From Paraburkholderia acidisoli (lineage in GTDB: Bacteria > Pseudomonadota > Gammaproteobacteria > Burkholderiales > Burkholderiaceae), in the NCBI RefSeq assembly GCF_009789675.1, contig NZ_CP046915.1, positions 1,054,001 through 1,118,000 on the forward strand: a stretch of 64,000 nt of DNA, written 5' to 3'. This document shows, one piece after another, positions 36,298-45,321 of this stretch (position 1 is its first letter; every line of letters begins with the position of its first letter). The position numbers were made by a program, and so were the translations under genes. Below the pieces are notes generated by a model. It was given only the letters and a program-made list of their open reading frames with translations. It did not search any database and was not told where the DNA came from.

Positions 36298-38082
36298 TTA
36301 AGCGACTTTCGCCGTTTCGAGCGCGGCCGTGAGCCGGTCGACGCCGATGGGCTTCACGAGATGCTGGTCGAAGCCCGCGCGCGCGGTGCGCAAGGCGTCG
36401 TCGGCCTGGGTCCAGCCCGTGAGCGCGATGAGGTGCAGCGTGCGGAAATCGGCGCTCGCGCGTACGCGCCGCGCGAACTCGCAGCCGTCCATGCCCGGCA
36501 TGTCGAGATCGACGAACGCGACCGCGGGCGTCACGCGCGCGAGCGCCTCGAGCGCGCTGTTGGCGTCGTAGAACACGGCGCATTCGCAGCCGAGCAGGCC
36601 GAGCAGCTCGCCGAGGCTGTCGGCGGCGTCGCGGTTGTCGTCCACGACGAGCACGCTCTGGTTGTCGAGCGTGGCGATGCAGCTCGAAGGACCGGCCGGG
36701 GCGTCGGCGTCGGCCTCGGCGCCGTTGTTGTCATTACCGGCGGCATGATCGTCACCCGGTTCGCCGCTGGCGAGCGGCAGCGACACGACGAAGCAACTGC
36801 CGCGCTGCTTGCCTTCGCTCGTCGCCGTGATCGTGCCGCCGTGCAATTCGACGAGCTTCTTCGCGAGCGCGAGGCCCACGCCGAGTCCGTCGGTCTGGCG
36901 CTCGGGCTGAAGGCGTCCGAACAGCGTGAACAGCAGCGACGTGTCGTCCTGCGAGAAGCCGATGCCCGTGTCGGTCACCGACACGACCGCGTGATCGTGC
37001 ACGCGCTCCACGTGCACGTCGATGCGGCCGCCCGGCGGCGTGTACTTCGCCGCGTTGTTGAGCAGATTCGCGAACACCTGGGCGAGCCGCACGTCGTCGC
37101 CATGCAGTGGCAGCGGACCGGCCGCGTCGTGCAGCGTGAGCGTGTGCCGGCCGAGGTCGACGGTGGGGCGGCTCAGGTCGAGCGCGCTCTGCAGGATCGC
37201 GTCGAGTTCGACGCGGCGGCGCCGCAACGGAATCGTGCCGCTGTTGATGCGCGCCACTTCCATCAGGTCGTCGACGAGCCGCACGAGGTGGCCCAGTTGA
37301 CGGTCGAGCATGCCGAGCACGCGTTCGCCGTCGCTTTCGCCGGGCTTCGAGCGCAGGATCTGCAAGCCGTTGCGAATGGGCGCGAGCGGATTGCGCAACT
37401 CGTGCGCGAGCGTCGCCAGAAAATGATCCTTCATGCGATCGCTTTGCTGGAGCCTGGCTTCGCGCTCGCGCAGCAGCGCTTCGTCGTGGGTGCGCGCGAT
37501 GAGGTCGGCGGCCTGTTTCGCGAGGATGTCGAACAGCAGCAGTTGCCGCTCGGCGGGCACGTGAACGGTGCGCCAGTGCGTGGAGAGCATGCCGATGATC
37601 TTGCCGTCGCGCGCGCGTAGCGGCGTGGTCTGCATCGCGCGAATACCGGTTTCGCGATAGATGTCGAGGTCGGCGGTGCCGGCGAAGTCGGGGCAGGTTT
37701 CGGCGTCGGCAACGATCACGCGTTCGCCGCGCGCCCAGGCGGCGCCGCAGCTCGTGGTGGAGTCGATATACACGACGCGCCAGTGTTCGGCGGCGGCCAG
37801 CGAGAAGCCGCAGTGCGCGATCAGGTCGAGCCGGCGCAGGCCGTGTTCGGGGCCCGAAAGCATTTGCAGACTCGCGAAGTCGGCGCGCAGCAGTTGCCGC
37901 GCCGCCTCGACGATCCGGCTGTAGAGCGCAGCGGGTTGATGCTCCACGAGCAGATGCAGCGACAGCTCGTGCAACGAACGGCTGTCGGACAAATCCTCGT
38001 TGAGCAGCGCGATGAGTGTGGCGGCATCGGGGAGCGCGTCCGCATGCGGATGCATGATCGGAGCGGCGTCTCGCGTCGTCAT
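36298..38082 (-). CDS. Hybrid sensor histidine kinase with GAF domain and receiver
   Basis: 594 aa, no transmembrane helix, so a cytoplasmic sensor. Order: GAF domain (about 50-200), HisKA with phospho-acceptor His227 in LAHELRNPLAP, HATPase with DTGIGF and GLGVGLA, then a receiver with VVDDN and phospho-acceptor Asp525 in FVDLDMPGMDG. An acidic Asp/Asn-rich linker joins kinase and receiver. No response regulator or phosphotransfer protein is encoded next to it. Such GAF-hybrid kinases often sense redox, light or small molecules; the signal is unknown here. Confidence 0.93.
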   Translation of the reverse strand: MTTRDAAPIMHPHADALPDAATLIALLNEDLSDSRSLHELSLHLLVEHQPAALYSRIVEAARQLLRADFASLQMLSGPEHGLRRLDLIAHCGFSLAAAEHWRVVYIDSTTSCGAAWARGERVIVADAETCPDFAGTADLDIYRETGIRAMQTTPLRARDGKIIGMLSTHWRTVHVPAERQLLLFDILAKQAADLIARTHDEALLREREARLQQSDRMKDHFLATLAHELRNPLAPIRNGLQILRSKPGESDGERVLGMLDRQLGHLVRLVDDLMEVARINSGTIPLRRRRVELDAILQSALDLSRPTVDLGRHTLTLHDAAGPLPLHGDDVRLAQVFANLLNNAAKYTPPGGRIDVHVERVHDHAVVSVTDTGIGFSQDDTSLLFTLFGRLQPERQTDGLGVGLALAKKLVELHGGTITATSEGKQRGSCFVVSLPLASGEPGDDHAAGNDNNGAEADADAPAGPSSCIATLDNQSVLVVDDNRDAADSLGELLGLLGCECAVFYDANSALEALARVTPAVAFVDLDMPGMDGCEFARRVRASADFRTLHLIALTGWTQADDALRTARAGFDQHLVKPIGVDRLTAALETAKVA

Positions 38083-38320
38083 CCTGTCTCCGTGGGCAGT
38101 CGCCCGGGTGGCACAGCAGGCAATCCCGATATTTTAGGCGGCTTTGGCGAGCGTGTGTTTTTTAGTCCCAGATGATTTCGCAGGAAGTTTTCATGCCCGG
38201 TACATTGATATCACGCCGGTTGATGACTGTGATTCTATTTTGTGATTGGATTTATTTCAGGGGCGCGCCGATCATGACCCGCATCCAAACGATGTCGAAC
38301 CGATCCCTGGGAGCACGAAC

Positions 38321-38836
38321 ATGAACACGCGTATGAACGCCATCATCTGGCCCGCCGGTTATCTGCCGGGCACCACCGAAAATTTCGCCTCGAACGAGGT
38401 CATCGTGGCGGGGCTCAGTGCCGCCCAGGTGTGGCCGTGGCTCGCCATCGCGCCGCGCTGGCCCGAGTACTACGCCAATTCCGCGAATATCCGCTTTTAC
38501 GACGGCAAAGGCCCGGAGCTGGCGGCGGGCGCGCGGTTTTATTTCGAAACCTTCGGTTTTCCGGTGGAAGCGGAAGTGACCGAATACGTGCCGCCCGTGG
38601 CGGGCGAACCGGGCCGCGTGGCGTGGCACGGCTGGGCGGGTGAGGGCGAGACGCGTCTGGACGTGCATCACGCGTGGCTGGTGGAGGATCTCGAAGGCGG
38701 ACGCGTGCGCATCCTCACGCAGGAAACGCAGAAGGGCAAACCGGCGGCGGATCTGGCGAAGGCGCAGCCGAATCCGATGATCAACGGTCACCAGGCCTGG
38801 CTGGACGGGCTCGTGAGCGCCGCGCGCAAGGCATAA
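38321..38836 (+). CDS. SRPBCC (START-like) domain protein
   Basis: 171-aa soluble protein with the polyketide-cyclase/SRPBCC fold: an opening strand NEVIVAGLSAAQVWPWLAIA, a W-rich beta region (VAWHGWAGEGETRLDVHHAW) and a long C-terminal helix. GGGAG lies seven bases before the ATG at 38321. Members bind hydrophobic ligands; a specific role cannot be assigned. It is monocistronic between a kinase gene and a convergent GntR gene. Confidence 0.85.
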   Translation: MNTRMNAIIWPAGYLPGTTENFASNEVIVAGLSAAQVWPWLAIAPRWPEYYANSANIRFYDGKGPELAAGARFYFETFGFPVEAEVTEYVPPVAGEPGRVAWHGWAGEGETRLDVHHAWLVEDLEGGRVRILTQETQKGKPAADLAKAQPNPMINGHQAWLDGLVSAARKA

Positions 38837-38866
38837 GCGCGCGAGGCGCTGGCGGGCCGCGCCTGC

Positions 38867-39538
38867 TCAGGCGCCCGCTTCGCTGGGCTGCATCTGGCTC
38901 GCGCGCAGGTACGAATGTTCCGTGCTGCGAATATGGGCGCGCAATTCCGCGCAGGCTTTCTTCGCGTTGCCTTCGCGGATCAGTTCCATGACGTGCGCAT
39001 GCGTGTCCTGGCACGAGTCGACGGATTCGTCGGCCACGGAAAGCCGCGCACGCAGCGCCTGGATCTTGTCGGCCACGAGCTGATACGCCTGCTGGAGATA
39101 ACTGTTGCCGCACGCCTCGACAATGGCGCCGTGAAACGCGGCGTCCTGGTCGCGCGCGCGCCAGTCCTGACTGCCGTGCGCGCGCGCGAGGGTGGCGCCG
39201 AGCGTGGCGGCCAGCCCGGCGTGATCGGCCTTCATGGCCAGTTCGAGCGCCGACGACTCCACGATCTCGCGGAAGCGGCAAATTTCGCGCACCTGCGCCT
39301 CGGTCGGCTGGAAAACGTACGTGCCCGATTGCGGCTGCACCTCCACCAGACCTTCGAGCTTGAGCTGCACGAGCGCTTCGCGCACGGGCGTCTTGCTCAC
39401 GCCGAGCTGGCTCGCGAGCACGTTCTCCGAAAGCTGGGAGCCGAACGCGAGATCGCCTTCGACGATCGCGCGCCGGATGCTTTCCTTGGCGATGGCCGTG
39501 AGGGATTTCGGGCGCTCGCCCAGTTTTTCGATGCTCAT
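38867..39538 (-). CDS. GntR family (FadR/FCD-type) transcriptional regulator
   Basis: 223 aa: winged helix-turn-helix at residues 10-78 (AIVEGDLAFGSQLSENVLA, then VSKTPVREALVQLKLEGLV) and an all-helical FCD ligand domain with FREIVESSALELAM and a metal-binding pattern DQDAAFH then ADESVDSCQDTHAHVM. It diverges from the sugar-acid-like operon starting at 39802 and is its likely repressor (inference). Confidence 0.93.
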   Translation of the reverse strand: MSIEKLGERPKSLTAIAKESIRRAIVEGDLAFGSQLSENVLASQLGVSKTPVREALVQLKLEGLVEVQPQSGTYVFQPTEAQVREICRFREIVESSALELAMKADHAGLAATLGATLARAHGSQDWRARDQDAAFHGAIVEACGNSYLQQAYQLVADKIQALRARLSVADESVDSCQDTHAHVMELIREGNAKKACAELRAHIRSTEHSYLRASQMQPSEAGA

Positions 39539-39702
39539 GTTCAGCGGTCGGCTCGAGGATCGGACCTGCGGATCCGATGCGTATGACGGGGACGGGGTGC
39601 GATGCGGGCGCGTTCGACGCGCGTTGCGCGCGAAACGCGCCGCATGACGCCACACCGGTTTCGCAGAAATATACCATCCCCTCTTGCGGACGTGGCATCT
39701 GC

Positions 39703-39713
39703 TATCTAAGATA
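39703..39713. promoter_or_regulatory. Candidate operator in the GntR/propeller divergent region
   Basis: TATCTAAGATA is a perfect 5-bp dyad with one central base, about 90 bp upstream of the ATG at 39802 in the 263-bp gap between GntR gene and operon. It is short, and its sequence is not a clear FadR-type consensus. Confidence 0.3.
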
Positions 39714-39801
39714 TCAGTTGTCGAGGCGATGTAGCCGATCCTGTCGCTCGGTGCGCGCGACATCGACGAAAACGAGAAATCACAACCGGAGGAGATGACA
39801 C

Positions 39802-41064
39802 ATGCAGGAGATCATGAGCCGATCGGGGCGGCACGCGGTGCGCGTGCACGGCCTCGTCAAAACGCTCGCGGCAACCGCGGCGCTGCTCGGCGCGTGCTGC
39901 GCGTTCGCCGCATCGACGGAAACCGGCACGCCCGCCGTGCCGAAGCTCGAAGTGGTCGCGCAGTGGAACCGCTTGCCCTACGACCTCGACGCGAAAGACC
40001 AGCAGGCTTACGACGCGAACGAGACTTACAAGAAGGTGCTGCTGCAAGGCGTGAAGCTCGATTCGAAAGGCACGATGTACGTGAGCACGGCGCGCTGGGG
40101 CGGCCCCGAGGTGCCCGCCACGCTCTCGAAGCTCGTGAAGAAAGACGGCCAGTGGGTGTTGCAGCCGTTCCCGAGCGCGGCCATGAACAAGGTGGGCGAC
40201 CCGCAGGCGCTGCAGTCGGTGCTCGGCTTCGAGATCGATCGCAACGACGTGATGTGGATCCTCGATCAAGGCCATATTGCCGGGCAGCCCTCGGCGGCCG
40301 GCGCGGAAAAGCTCGTGCTCTGGGATCTGAAAACGAACCGCGAGATCCAGCGCTACGTGTTCAATGACGCCGACACCGACAAGAAGTGCTCGTTCCTCAA
40401 CGACGTGGTGGTCGACAACGATCGCGGCTTCGCCTACATCACCGACTCCGGCATCTTCTGCGATCACCTCGACGGCGGTTTGATCGTCTACGACATGAAG
40501 CGCAATCGCGCGCGCCGCGTGCTCGATCAAACGGTGTTCACCACCGACGAGGCGAATTTCCACTTCCGCATCAATAACGCACCCGTGCTGAGCAAGACGC
40601 CGATGCGCACCGGCGCGGACGGCATCGCGCTGTCGGGCGACAAGAAAACGCTCTACTGGACCAATCTTTCGGGACATACGCTGTATTCGCTCGATACCGC
40701 GTTGCTGCGCGACTTCGACGCGAGCGAGTCGGTGCTGCGCACCTCGGTCAAGCGCGTGGCCACGCTGCCTTCGAACACCGACGGCATGATCGCGGACCGC
40801 GCGGGCAATCTCTACATGACGGCGCTCGAAATGAACGGCCTCATGTATCGCGACGCGAAAACCGGCAAGATTTCGACCTACGTGATTCATCCCGAGATGG
40901 TCTGGCCCGACACGCTCAGTTGGGGCCCGGACGGCAATCTCTACGTGGTCGCCGGCCATTTGAACCTGTGGGTCGACAACGCGATGGACTTCGATCACCC
41001 GGCGGTGCCGAACTTCCGTATCTGGAAGGTGCAGGCGCACGGGCGCAGCTATAGCGCGCAGTAA
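39802..41064 (+). CDS. Exported major-royal-jelly/yellow-type beta-propeller protein
   Basis: 420 aa with a Sec signal peptide of about 36 residues (LVKTLAATAALLGACCAFAAS). The mature part is a six-bladed beta-propeller of the MRJP/yellow family (related to SMP-30/gluconolactonase), with repeated strand motifs such as GTMYVSTARWGGPEV and GNLYMTALEMNGLMYRD. A strong GGAGGAG precedes the ATG. As first gene of an operon with a hydroxyacid dehydrogenase, aldolase and sugar kinase, a periplasmic lactonase or sugar-binding role is plausible (inference). Confidence 0.85.
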   Translation: MQEIMSRSGRHAVRVHGLVKTLAATAALLGACCAFAASTETGTPAVPKLEVVAQWNRLPYDLDAKDQQAYDANETYKKVLLQGVKLDSKGTMYVSTARWGGPEVPATLSKLVKKDGQWVLQPFPSAAMNKVGDPQALQSVLGFEIDRNDVMWILDQGHIAGQPSAAGAEKLVLWDLKTNREIQRYVFNDADTDKKCSFLNDVVVDNDRGFAYITDSGIFCDHLDGGLIVYDMKRNRARRVLDQTVFTTDEANFHFRINNAPVLSKTPMRTGADGIALSGDKKTLYWTNLSGHTLYSLDTALLRDFDASESVLRTSVKRVATLPSNTDGMIADRAGNLYMTALEMNGLMYRDAKTGKISTYVIHPEMVWPDTLSWGPDGNLYVVAGHLNLWVDNAMDFDHPAVPNFRIWKVQAHGRSYSAQ

Positions 41065-41078
41065 CGCTAGCAAAAGCG

Positions 41079-41114
41079 GCTGGCAAAAACGCTGGCAAAA
41101 ACGCTGGCAAAAAC
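41079..41114. repeat. Three perfect 12-bp tandem repeats
   Basis: GCTGGCAAAAAC occurs three times in tandem directly after the propeller gene, preceded by a degenerate fourth copy (from 41066). It abuts the inverted repeat at 41115-41148. Confidence 0.75.
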
Positions 41115-41148
41115 GGGCCGCGCGAGCAACACGGCATACGCGCGGCCC
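41115..41148. other. 10-bp inverted repeat next to tandem repeats
   Basis: GGGCCGCGCG (41115-41124) and CGCGCGGCCC (41139-41148) pair perfectly with a 14-nt loop. On the minus strand the stem is followed by GTTTTTGCC from the tandem repeats, so it could stop antisense transcription; on the plus strand there is no T-run. Confidence 0.45.
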
Positions 41149-41193
41149 CTGCAAAAAGCGCGCGTCGCGAGGCGCGCGGACGTGGAGGCAACG

Positions 41194-42195
41194 GTGGAAA
41201 GCAGAGTTGGAGAAGCGGGGCAAGCGGGGCGCAAGCGCGTGGTCGTGATCGACGATGGATACGGTTCGTACGACACGGAGCGGCGCATTCTTGCCGAGGT
41301 ACAGGCGGATGTGGAGATCGTGCCGTGCCGCGGCGACGCGGCGCGCGTGCTCGAAGCGGCCCGCGACGCGCACGCGCTGCTGGTGCGCGAATCGCCCGTG
41401 ACCGCGCAGGTGATCGAGGCGATGCGGCATGGCCGCGCGATCGTGCGTTACGGCATTGGCGTGGACAACGTCGATCTCGAAGCGGCGCGCGCGAAACGCA
41501 TTTACGTGGCCAACGTGCCCGACTACGGCGTGGAAGAAGTCAGCGATCAGGCGCTCACGTTGCTGATGGCGGTGGCGCGTCACACCGTGCGGCGCGATCG
41601 CGACGTGCGCGCGGGCGCATGGAACGTGTCGCGCGAACAGAAGATGTATCGCATCGCGGGGCGCACGCTCGGGCTCGTCGGTTATGGCCGCATCGCCCGT
41701 GCATTCGAACGCAAGATGCGCGGCATGGGTGTCGCGCGCGTGCTGGTGCACGACCCGTATTTCGACGTGACGCTCGCGAACGGCGTGGAATGCGTCGATC
41801 TCGACACGCTCTGCGCGCAAAGCGACTACATCTCGCTGCATTCGCCGCTCACGGAAGCCACGCGCAAGCTCATCGACACGCGCCGTCTCGCGCTCATGAA
41901 ACCCACCACGATTCTCGTGAATACGGCGCGCGGCGGTTTGATCGACGAAGCGGCGCTGGTCTCGGCGCTGCAACGCCACGTCATTTTCGGCGCGGGCATC
42001 GACGTGTTCGAGCACGAACCGCCGCGTGCCGACCACCCCTTGTTCGCCTGCGAGAACGCCGTGCTTTCCGATCATACCGGTTGGTATTCGGAAGACTCGG
42101 TGGCGGAGCTTCAGCAGAAGGCCGCGCTCGACGTCGCGCGCGTGCTGGGCGGCGAGCGCCCGAAGTATTGGGTCAATCCCTGGAAAGACGCGTAA
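41194..42195 (+). CDS. C-terminal-binding-protein-like D-2-hydroxyacid dehydrogenase
   Basis: 333 aa with NAD-binding GLVGYGRIARAF in the middle, and catalytic arginine (NTARGGLIDE), glutamate (FEHEPP) and histidine (SDHTGW) in order. GTG at 41194 is preferred because GGAGG lies five bases upstream; another GTG at 41182 is in frame. It should interconvert a 2-keto acid and a D-2-hydroxy acid with NAD(H). It follows the propeller gene by about 130 bp. Confidence 0.9.
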   Translation: MESRVGEAGQAGRKRVVVIDDGYGSYDTERRILAEVQADVEIVPCRGDAARVLEAARDAHALLVRESPVTAQVIEAMRHGRAIVRYGIGVDNVDLEAARAKRIYVANVPDYGVEEVSDQALTLLMAVARHTVRRDRDVRAGAWNVSREQKMYRIAGRTLGLVGYGRIARAFERKMRGMGVARVLVHDPYFDVTLANGVECVDLDTLCAQSDYISLHSPLTEATRKLIDTRRLALMKPTTILVNTARGGLIDEAALVSALQRHVIFGAGIDVFEHEPPRADHPLFACENAVLSDHTGWYSEDSVAELQQKAALDVARVLGGERPKYWVNPWKDA

Positions 42196-42209
42196 CGTCG
42201 CCGTTTTTT

Positions 42210-42260
42210 ATCGATCCGATCGTCGTGCATCAAGTTTCGATGAGCGACGATCGAATCGAT
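42210..42260 (+). other. 16-bp stem-loop inside the catabolic operon
   Basis: Arms 42210-42225 and 42245-42260 pair at 15 of 16 positions around a 19-nt loop, between the dehydrogenase and RraA genes and 38 bp before the RraA start. No T-run follows, so it may stabilise or process the mRNA, or be an operator. Confidence 0.6.
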
Positions 42261-42298
42261 CGGTTAGTCATCCTATTGAAATAACAAGGAGTAACAGC

Positions 42299-42949
42299 AT
42301 GGACTTGCAAGCGCTCATCAGCGGCTTCGAAAAAGTGGCAACGGCTTCGGTGGCCGACGCCGTCGACCAGATCGCGGGCCGCCGCGGCTTCATGGATCAG
42401 GCGATCAAGCCGCGCATCAACGAGCGCAAGATCGTCGGCCCGGCCGTGACGATACTCGAAGCGCCCACGCACGAGAAAGTGCCGCCGCAACACGCGCTCG
42501 ACGCCATCGACGAATCGCCCGAGGGCAGCGTGATCGTGATCGGCATTTACGGCGAGCCCAACGTGGCGGTGTGGGGCGGCCTGATGACGGCGGGCGCGGT
42601 GGCCAATCGCCACGCGGGCGCGATTCTCGACGGCGGCGTGCGCGACATCACGGAAATTCGCCGTGACTACGACTTTCCCGTGTATTCGCGCTCGGTTTCT
42701 CCGGGCACGACGGTGGGCCGCTTCACGACGCTGGCGGCCAATATCGAAGTGGAGTGCGGCGGCGTGAAGGTCAACGCGGGCGACATCATCGTGGCGGACA
42801 TCGACGGCGTGGTGGTGGTGCCGCGCGAACACGCGGAAGCTGTGCTCAAGATGTCCGAGGAGATCGATGCGCGCGAACTCGAACAGGCGCGCCTCATCAT
42901 CGGGGAAAAGTCGCTGCGCAAGGGTCTCGCGAAGTATGGCCGGATCTGA
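42299..42949 (+). CDS. RraA-family aldolase/decarboxylase
   Basis: 216-aa RraA-like protein (4-hydroxy-4-methyl-2-oxoglutarate aldolase/oxaloacetate decarboxylase branch). The substrate and metal signature GGLMTAGAVANRHAGAILDG and DGGVRDI are present. Its length (216, with a C-terminal helix) fits the aldolase group rather than the RNase E regulator. AAGGAG lies seven bases before the ATG. In this operon it may cleave a keto-acid to pyruvate (inference). Confidence 0.88.
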   Translation: MDLQALISGFEKVATASVADAVDQIAGRRGFMDQAIKPRINERKIVGPAVTILEAPTHEKVPPQHALDAIDESPEGSVIVIGIYGEPNVAVWGGLMTAGAVANRHAGAILDGGVRDITEIRRDYDFPVYSRSVSPGTTVGRFTTLAANIEVECGGVKVNAGDIIVADIDGVVVVPREHAEAVLKMSEEIDARELEQARLIIGEKSLRKGLAKYGRI

Positions 42950-42953
42950 CGCG

Positions 42954-43901
42954 ATGACCACGCTGGTTGCCGTGTCCGCCGCCGTGCCTGCGATCCTCGC
43001 CATCGGCGAGCCGATGATCGAGTTCAACCAGGCGAGCGCCGCCAACACGGCGCAGTTCCTGCAAGGCTTCGGCGGCGACACGTCGAACTTCTGCGTGGCG
43101 GCGGCGCGCCAGGGCGCGAGCGTGGGCTATGTGACGCGTCTCGGCGACGACACGTTCGGGCGGCTGTTTCTCGACTTGTGGCGCGCGGAAAACGTCGACG
43201 TGCAAGGCGTCGCGCTCGACGCCGAAGCGCACACGGGCGTGTATTTCGTCACGCATGGCGAAGCGGGCCACGCGTTCAGCTACCTGCGCAAAGGCTCGGC
43301 AGCCAGCCGCATGACGCCCGAGACGCTGCCGCTCGACTTCATCGCGGCTACGCGCTTTCTACATGTCTCGGGCATTTCGCAAGCGATCAGCGCGAGCGCC
43401 TGCGACGCCGTATTCGCGGCGATCGCGCAGGCGCGCCGTGCGGGCGCTGCGGTCACCTACGACCCGAACATGCGGCTCAAGCTGTGGCCGCTCGCGCGGG
43501 CGCGCGCCGTGATCGAGGCGACGGTGCGCGAAGTGGATTACCTGCTGCCGAGCCTCGAAGACGCGCAAACGCTCACAGGTATTTCGGATCCCGAAGCGAT
43601 CGTTGCGCACTATCTCGCGCTCGGTCCCCACACCGTGTGCCTGAAGATGGGCGGCGACGGCGTGCTGGTCGCGAGCGGCACGCAGCGTACGCGTATTGCC
43701 GGTCACGCGATGAACGTGGTCGATGCGACCGGCGCCGGCGATTGCTTCGACGGTGCGTTCGTCACGCGTCTCGCGGCGGGCGAGACACCCGAAGCGGCGG
43801 CGCGCTATGCGAACGCGGCCGCGGCATTGTCGACGCAAGGCTTCGGCGCCGTTGCACCGATTCCGCGCCCGGAAGCCGTAGCGGCGTTGTTGAACGCATG
43901 A
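42954..43901 (+). CDS. PfkB-family sugar kinase (2-keto-3-deoxygluconate kinase-like)
   Basis: 315-aa ribokinase-fold kinase. GGDTSNFCVAAARQG near the N-terminus and the catalytic DATGAGDCFDGAF near the C-terminus are diagnostic; the overall pattern fits KdgK best. Two possible ATGs exist (42936 and 42954); the second is taken because it follows the RraA stop and fits the family N-terminus. It would phosphorylate a keto-deoxy sugar acid with ATP. Confidence 0.88.
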   Translation: MTTLVAVSAAVPAILAIGEPMIEFNQASAANTAQFLQGFGGDTSNFCVAAARQGASVGYVTRLGDDTFGRLFLDLWRAENVDVQGVALDAEAHTGVYFVTHGEAGHAFSYLRKGSAASRMTPETLPLDFIAATRFLHVSGISQAISASACDAVFAAIAQARRAGAAVTYDPNMRLKLWPLARARAVIEATVREVDYLLPSLEDAQTLTGISDPEAIVAHYLALGPHTVCLKMGGDGVLVASGTQRTRIAGHAMNVVDATGAGDCFDGAFVTRLAAGETPEAAARYANAAAALSTQGFGAVAPIPRPEAVAALLNA

Positions 43902-43987
43902 CGTCGTCGCGCGCGCTGCACGCTTGCCGGTGTGCGGCGCGCGCTCGACCGCAATAAAAAACCGCAGACAAAGGTGAGGAGACAAGC

Positions 43988-45310
43988 ATGAACACGGATC
44001 TGGCGCTCGAAAAGCGCACCATGAGCAAGGTCACGCGGCGCTTGATGCCGTTTCTGATCCTGCTGTACTTCTTTGCGTTCCTCGATCGCGTGAACGTCGG
44101 CTTTGCGGCGCTCACGATGAACAAGGACATCGGTCTGACCGCCTCGCTGTTCGGCTGGGGCGCGGGGATTTTCTTTATCGGCTATTTTTTGTTCGAAGTG
44201 CCAAGTAATCTCGCGCTCGAAAAAGCCGGCGCGCGCATCTGGCTCGCGCGCATCATGATGACGTGGGGCGTGGTGTCCGCCTGCGGCGCGTTCGTCAAGG
44301 GCCCGACAAGCTTCATGGCGCTGCGCTTCATACTGGGCGCGGCCGAAGCGGGCTTTTTCCCCGGCGTGATTCTCTATCTCACGTTCTGGTTTCCGTCGCG
44401 TTACCGCGCGCAGGTGGTCGGTTTGTTCATGCTCGCGAATCCGGTTTCGACGGCGCTCGGTTCGGTCGTCTCGGGCTTCATTCTGCGCATGGACGGGCTG
44501 TTCGGCATGGCGGGCTGGCAATGGCTCTTCATTCTCGAAGGCCTGCCTTCTGTCGTTATGGGCTGCATCACGCTGCGCTATCTGAGCGATTCGCCCGCGA
44601 AGGCGGCGTGGCTCGATAGCGCCGAACGCAACTGGCTCGACACGCAGATCCGCGCGGAAACCGCCGAGCGGGCGCGCCGCCACAAGATGACGCTCGCGCA
44701 AACGCTCGCGAATCCGCACGTGCTCGTGCTCGGCCTGATCTACTTCCTGATCGTCACGGCGAACAACGGCCTGGTGTTGTGGCAGCCGCAGATCATGAAG
44801 GCGCTCGGCCTGCCCGAACACTGGGTGGGCCCGGTGAACGCGATCCCGTTCGTGGTGGGCGCGGTCACGATGCTCGTGTGGGGCCGTCTCGCCGACAAGC
44901 GCGGCAAATATCGCGTCGATCTCGCGTGTGCCTGCACCGTCGCGGCGGCCGGTCTCGCGCTTGCCGCGGCGTCCACGCAACCGCTCGCGGTGATCGCGGG
45001 TCTCGTGCTGGCGGCCGTGGGCGGTTACGGCGCGCTGCCGTCGTTCTGGGCGTTGCCCACCACGTTCCTGAGCGGCACCGCGGCGGCGGCCGGTCTCGCG
45101 CTCGCGAACTCCATCGGCAATCTGGGCGGCTTCGCGGGACCCTACATGATCGGCTATGTGCGCTCGACGACGTCCGGTTACGCCTACGGACTCGCCGTGC
45201 TGGCCGTGGCCGCGCTGCTCGCGGGCATCATCGCGCTGCGCGCCCGCGGTCCCGGCGGCGACGAAAGCGTGGATGCGGTGGAAGTTTCGCTCGATTCCCG
45301 CGCGCGTTGA
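43988..45310 (+). CDS. MFS transporter, ACS (sugar-acid/hexuronate) type
   Basis: 440 aa, 12 transmembrane segments. FLDRVNVGFAALTMNKDIG, FEVPSNLALEKAGARIW and AAEAGFFPGVILYLTFWFP mark the anion:cation symporter family that includes tartrate, galactonate and hexuronate carriers. GAGGAG precedes the ATG. In line with the genes upstream, import of a sugar acid is the likely role. Confidence 0.92.
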   Translation: MNTDLALEKRTMSKVTRRLMPFLILLYFFAFLDRVNVGFAALTMNKDIGLTASLFGWGAGIFFIGYFLFEVPSNLALEKAGARIWLARIMMTWGVVSACGAFVKGPTSFMALRFILGAAEAGFFPGVILYLTFWFPSRYRAQVVGLFMLANPVSTALGSVVSGFILRMDGLFGMAGWQWLFILEGLPSVVMGCITLRYLSDSPAKAAWLDSAERNWLDTQIRAETAERARRHKMTLAQTLANPHVLVLGLIYFLIVTANNGLVLWQPQIMKALGLPEHWVGPVNAIPFVVGAVTMLVWGRLADKRGKYRVDLACACTVAAAGLALAAASTQPLAVIAGLVLAAVGGYGALPSFWALPTTFLSGTAAAAGLALANSIGNLGGFAGPYMIGYVRSTTSGYAYGLAVLAVAALLAGIIALRARGPGGDESVDAVEVSLDSRAR

Positions 45311-45321
45311 CGAGGCCGACG

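Noticed and set aside
43902..43987. GC-rich inverted repeat between the PfkB kinase and MFS genes
   Set aside because: Imperfect and made of GCGC runs common in this genome; no T-run, so neither terminator nor operator can be supported.
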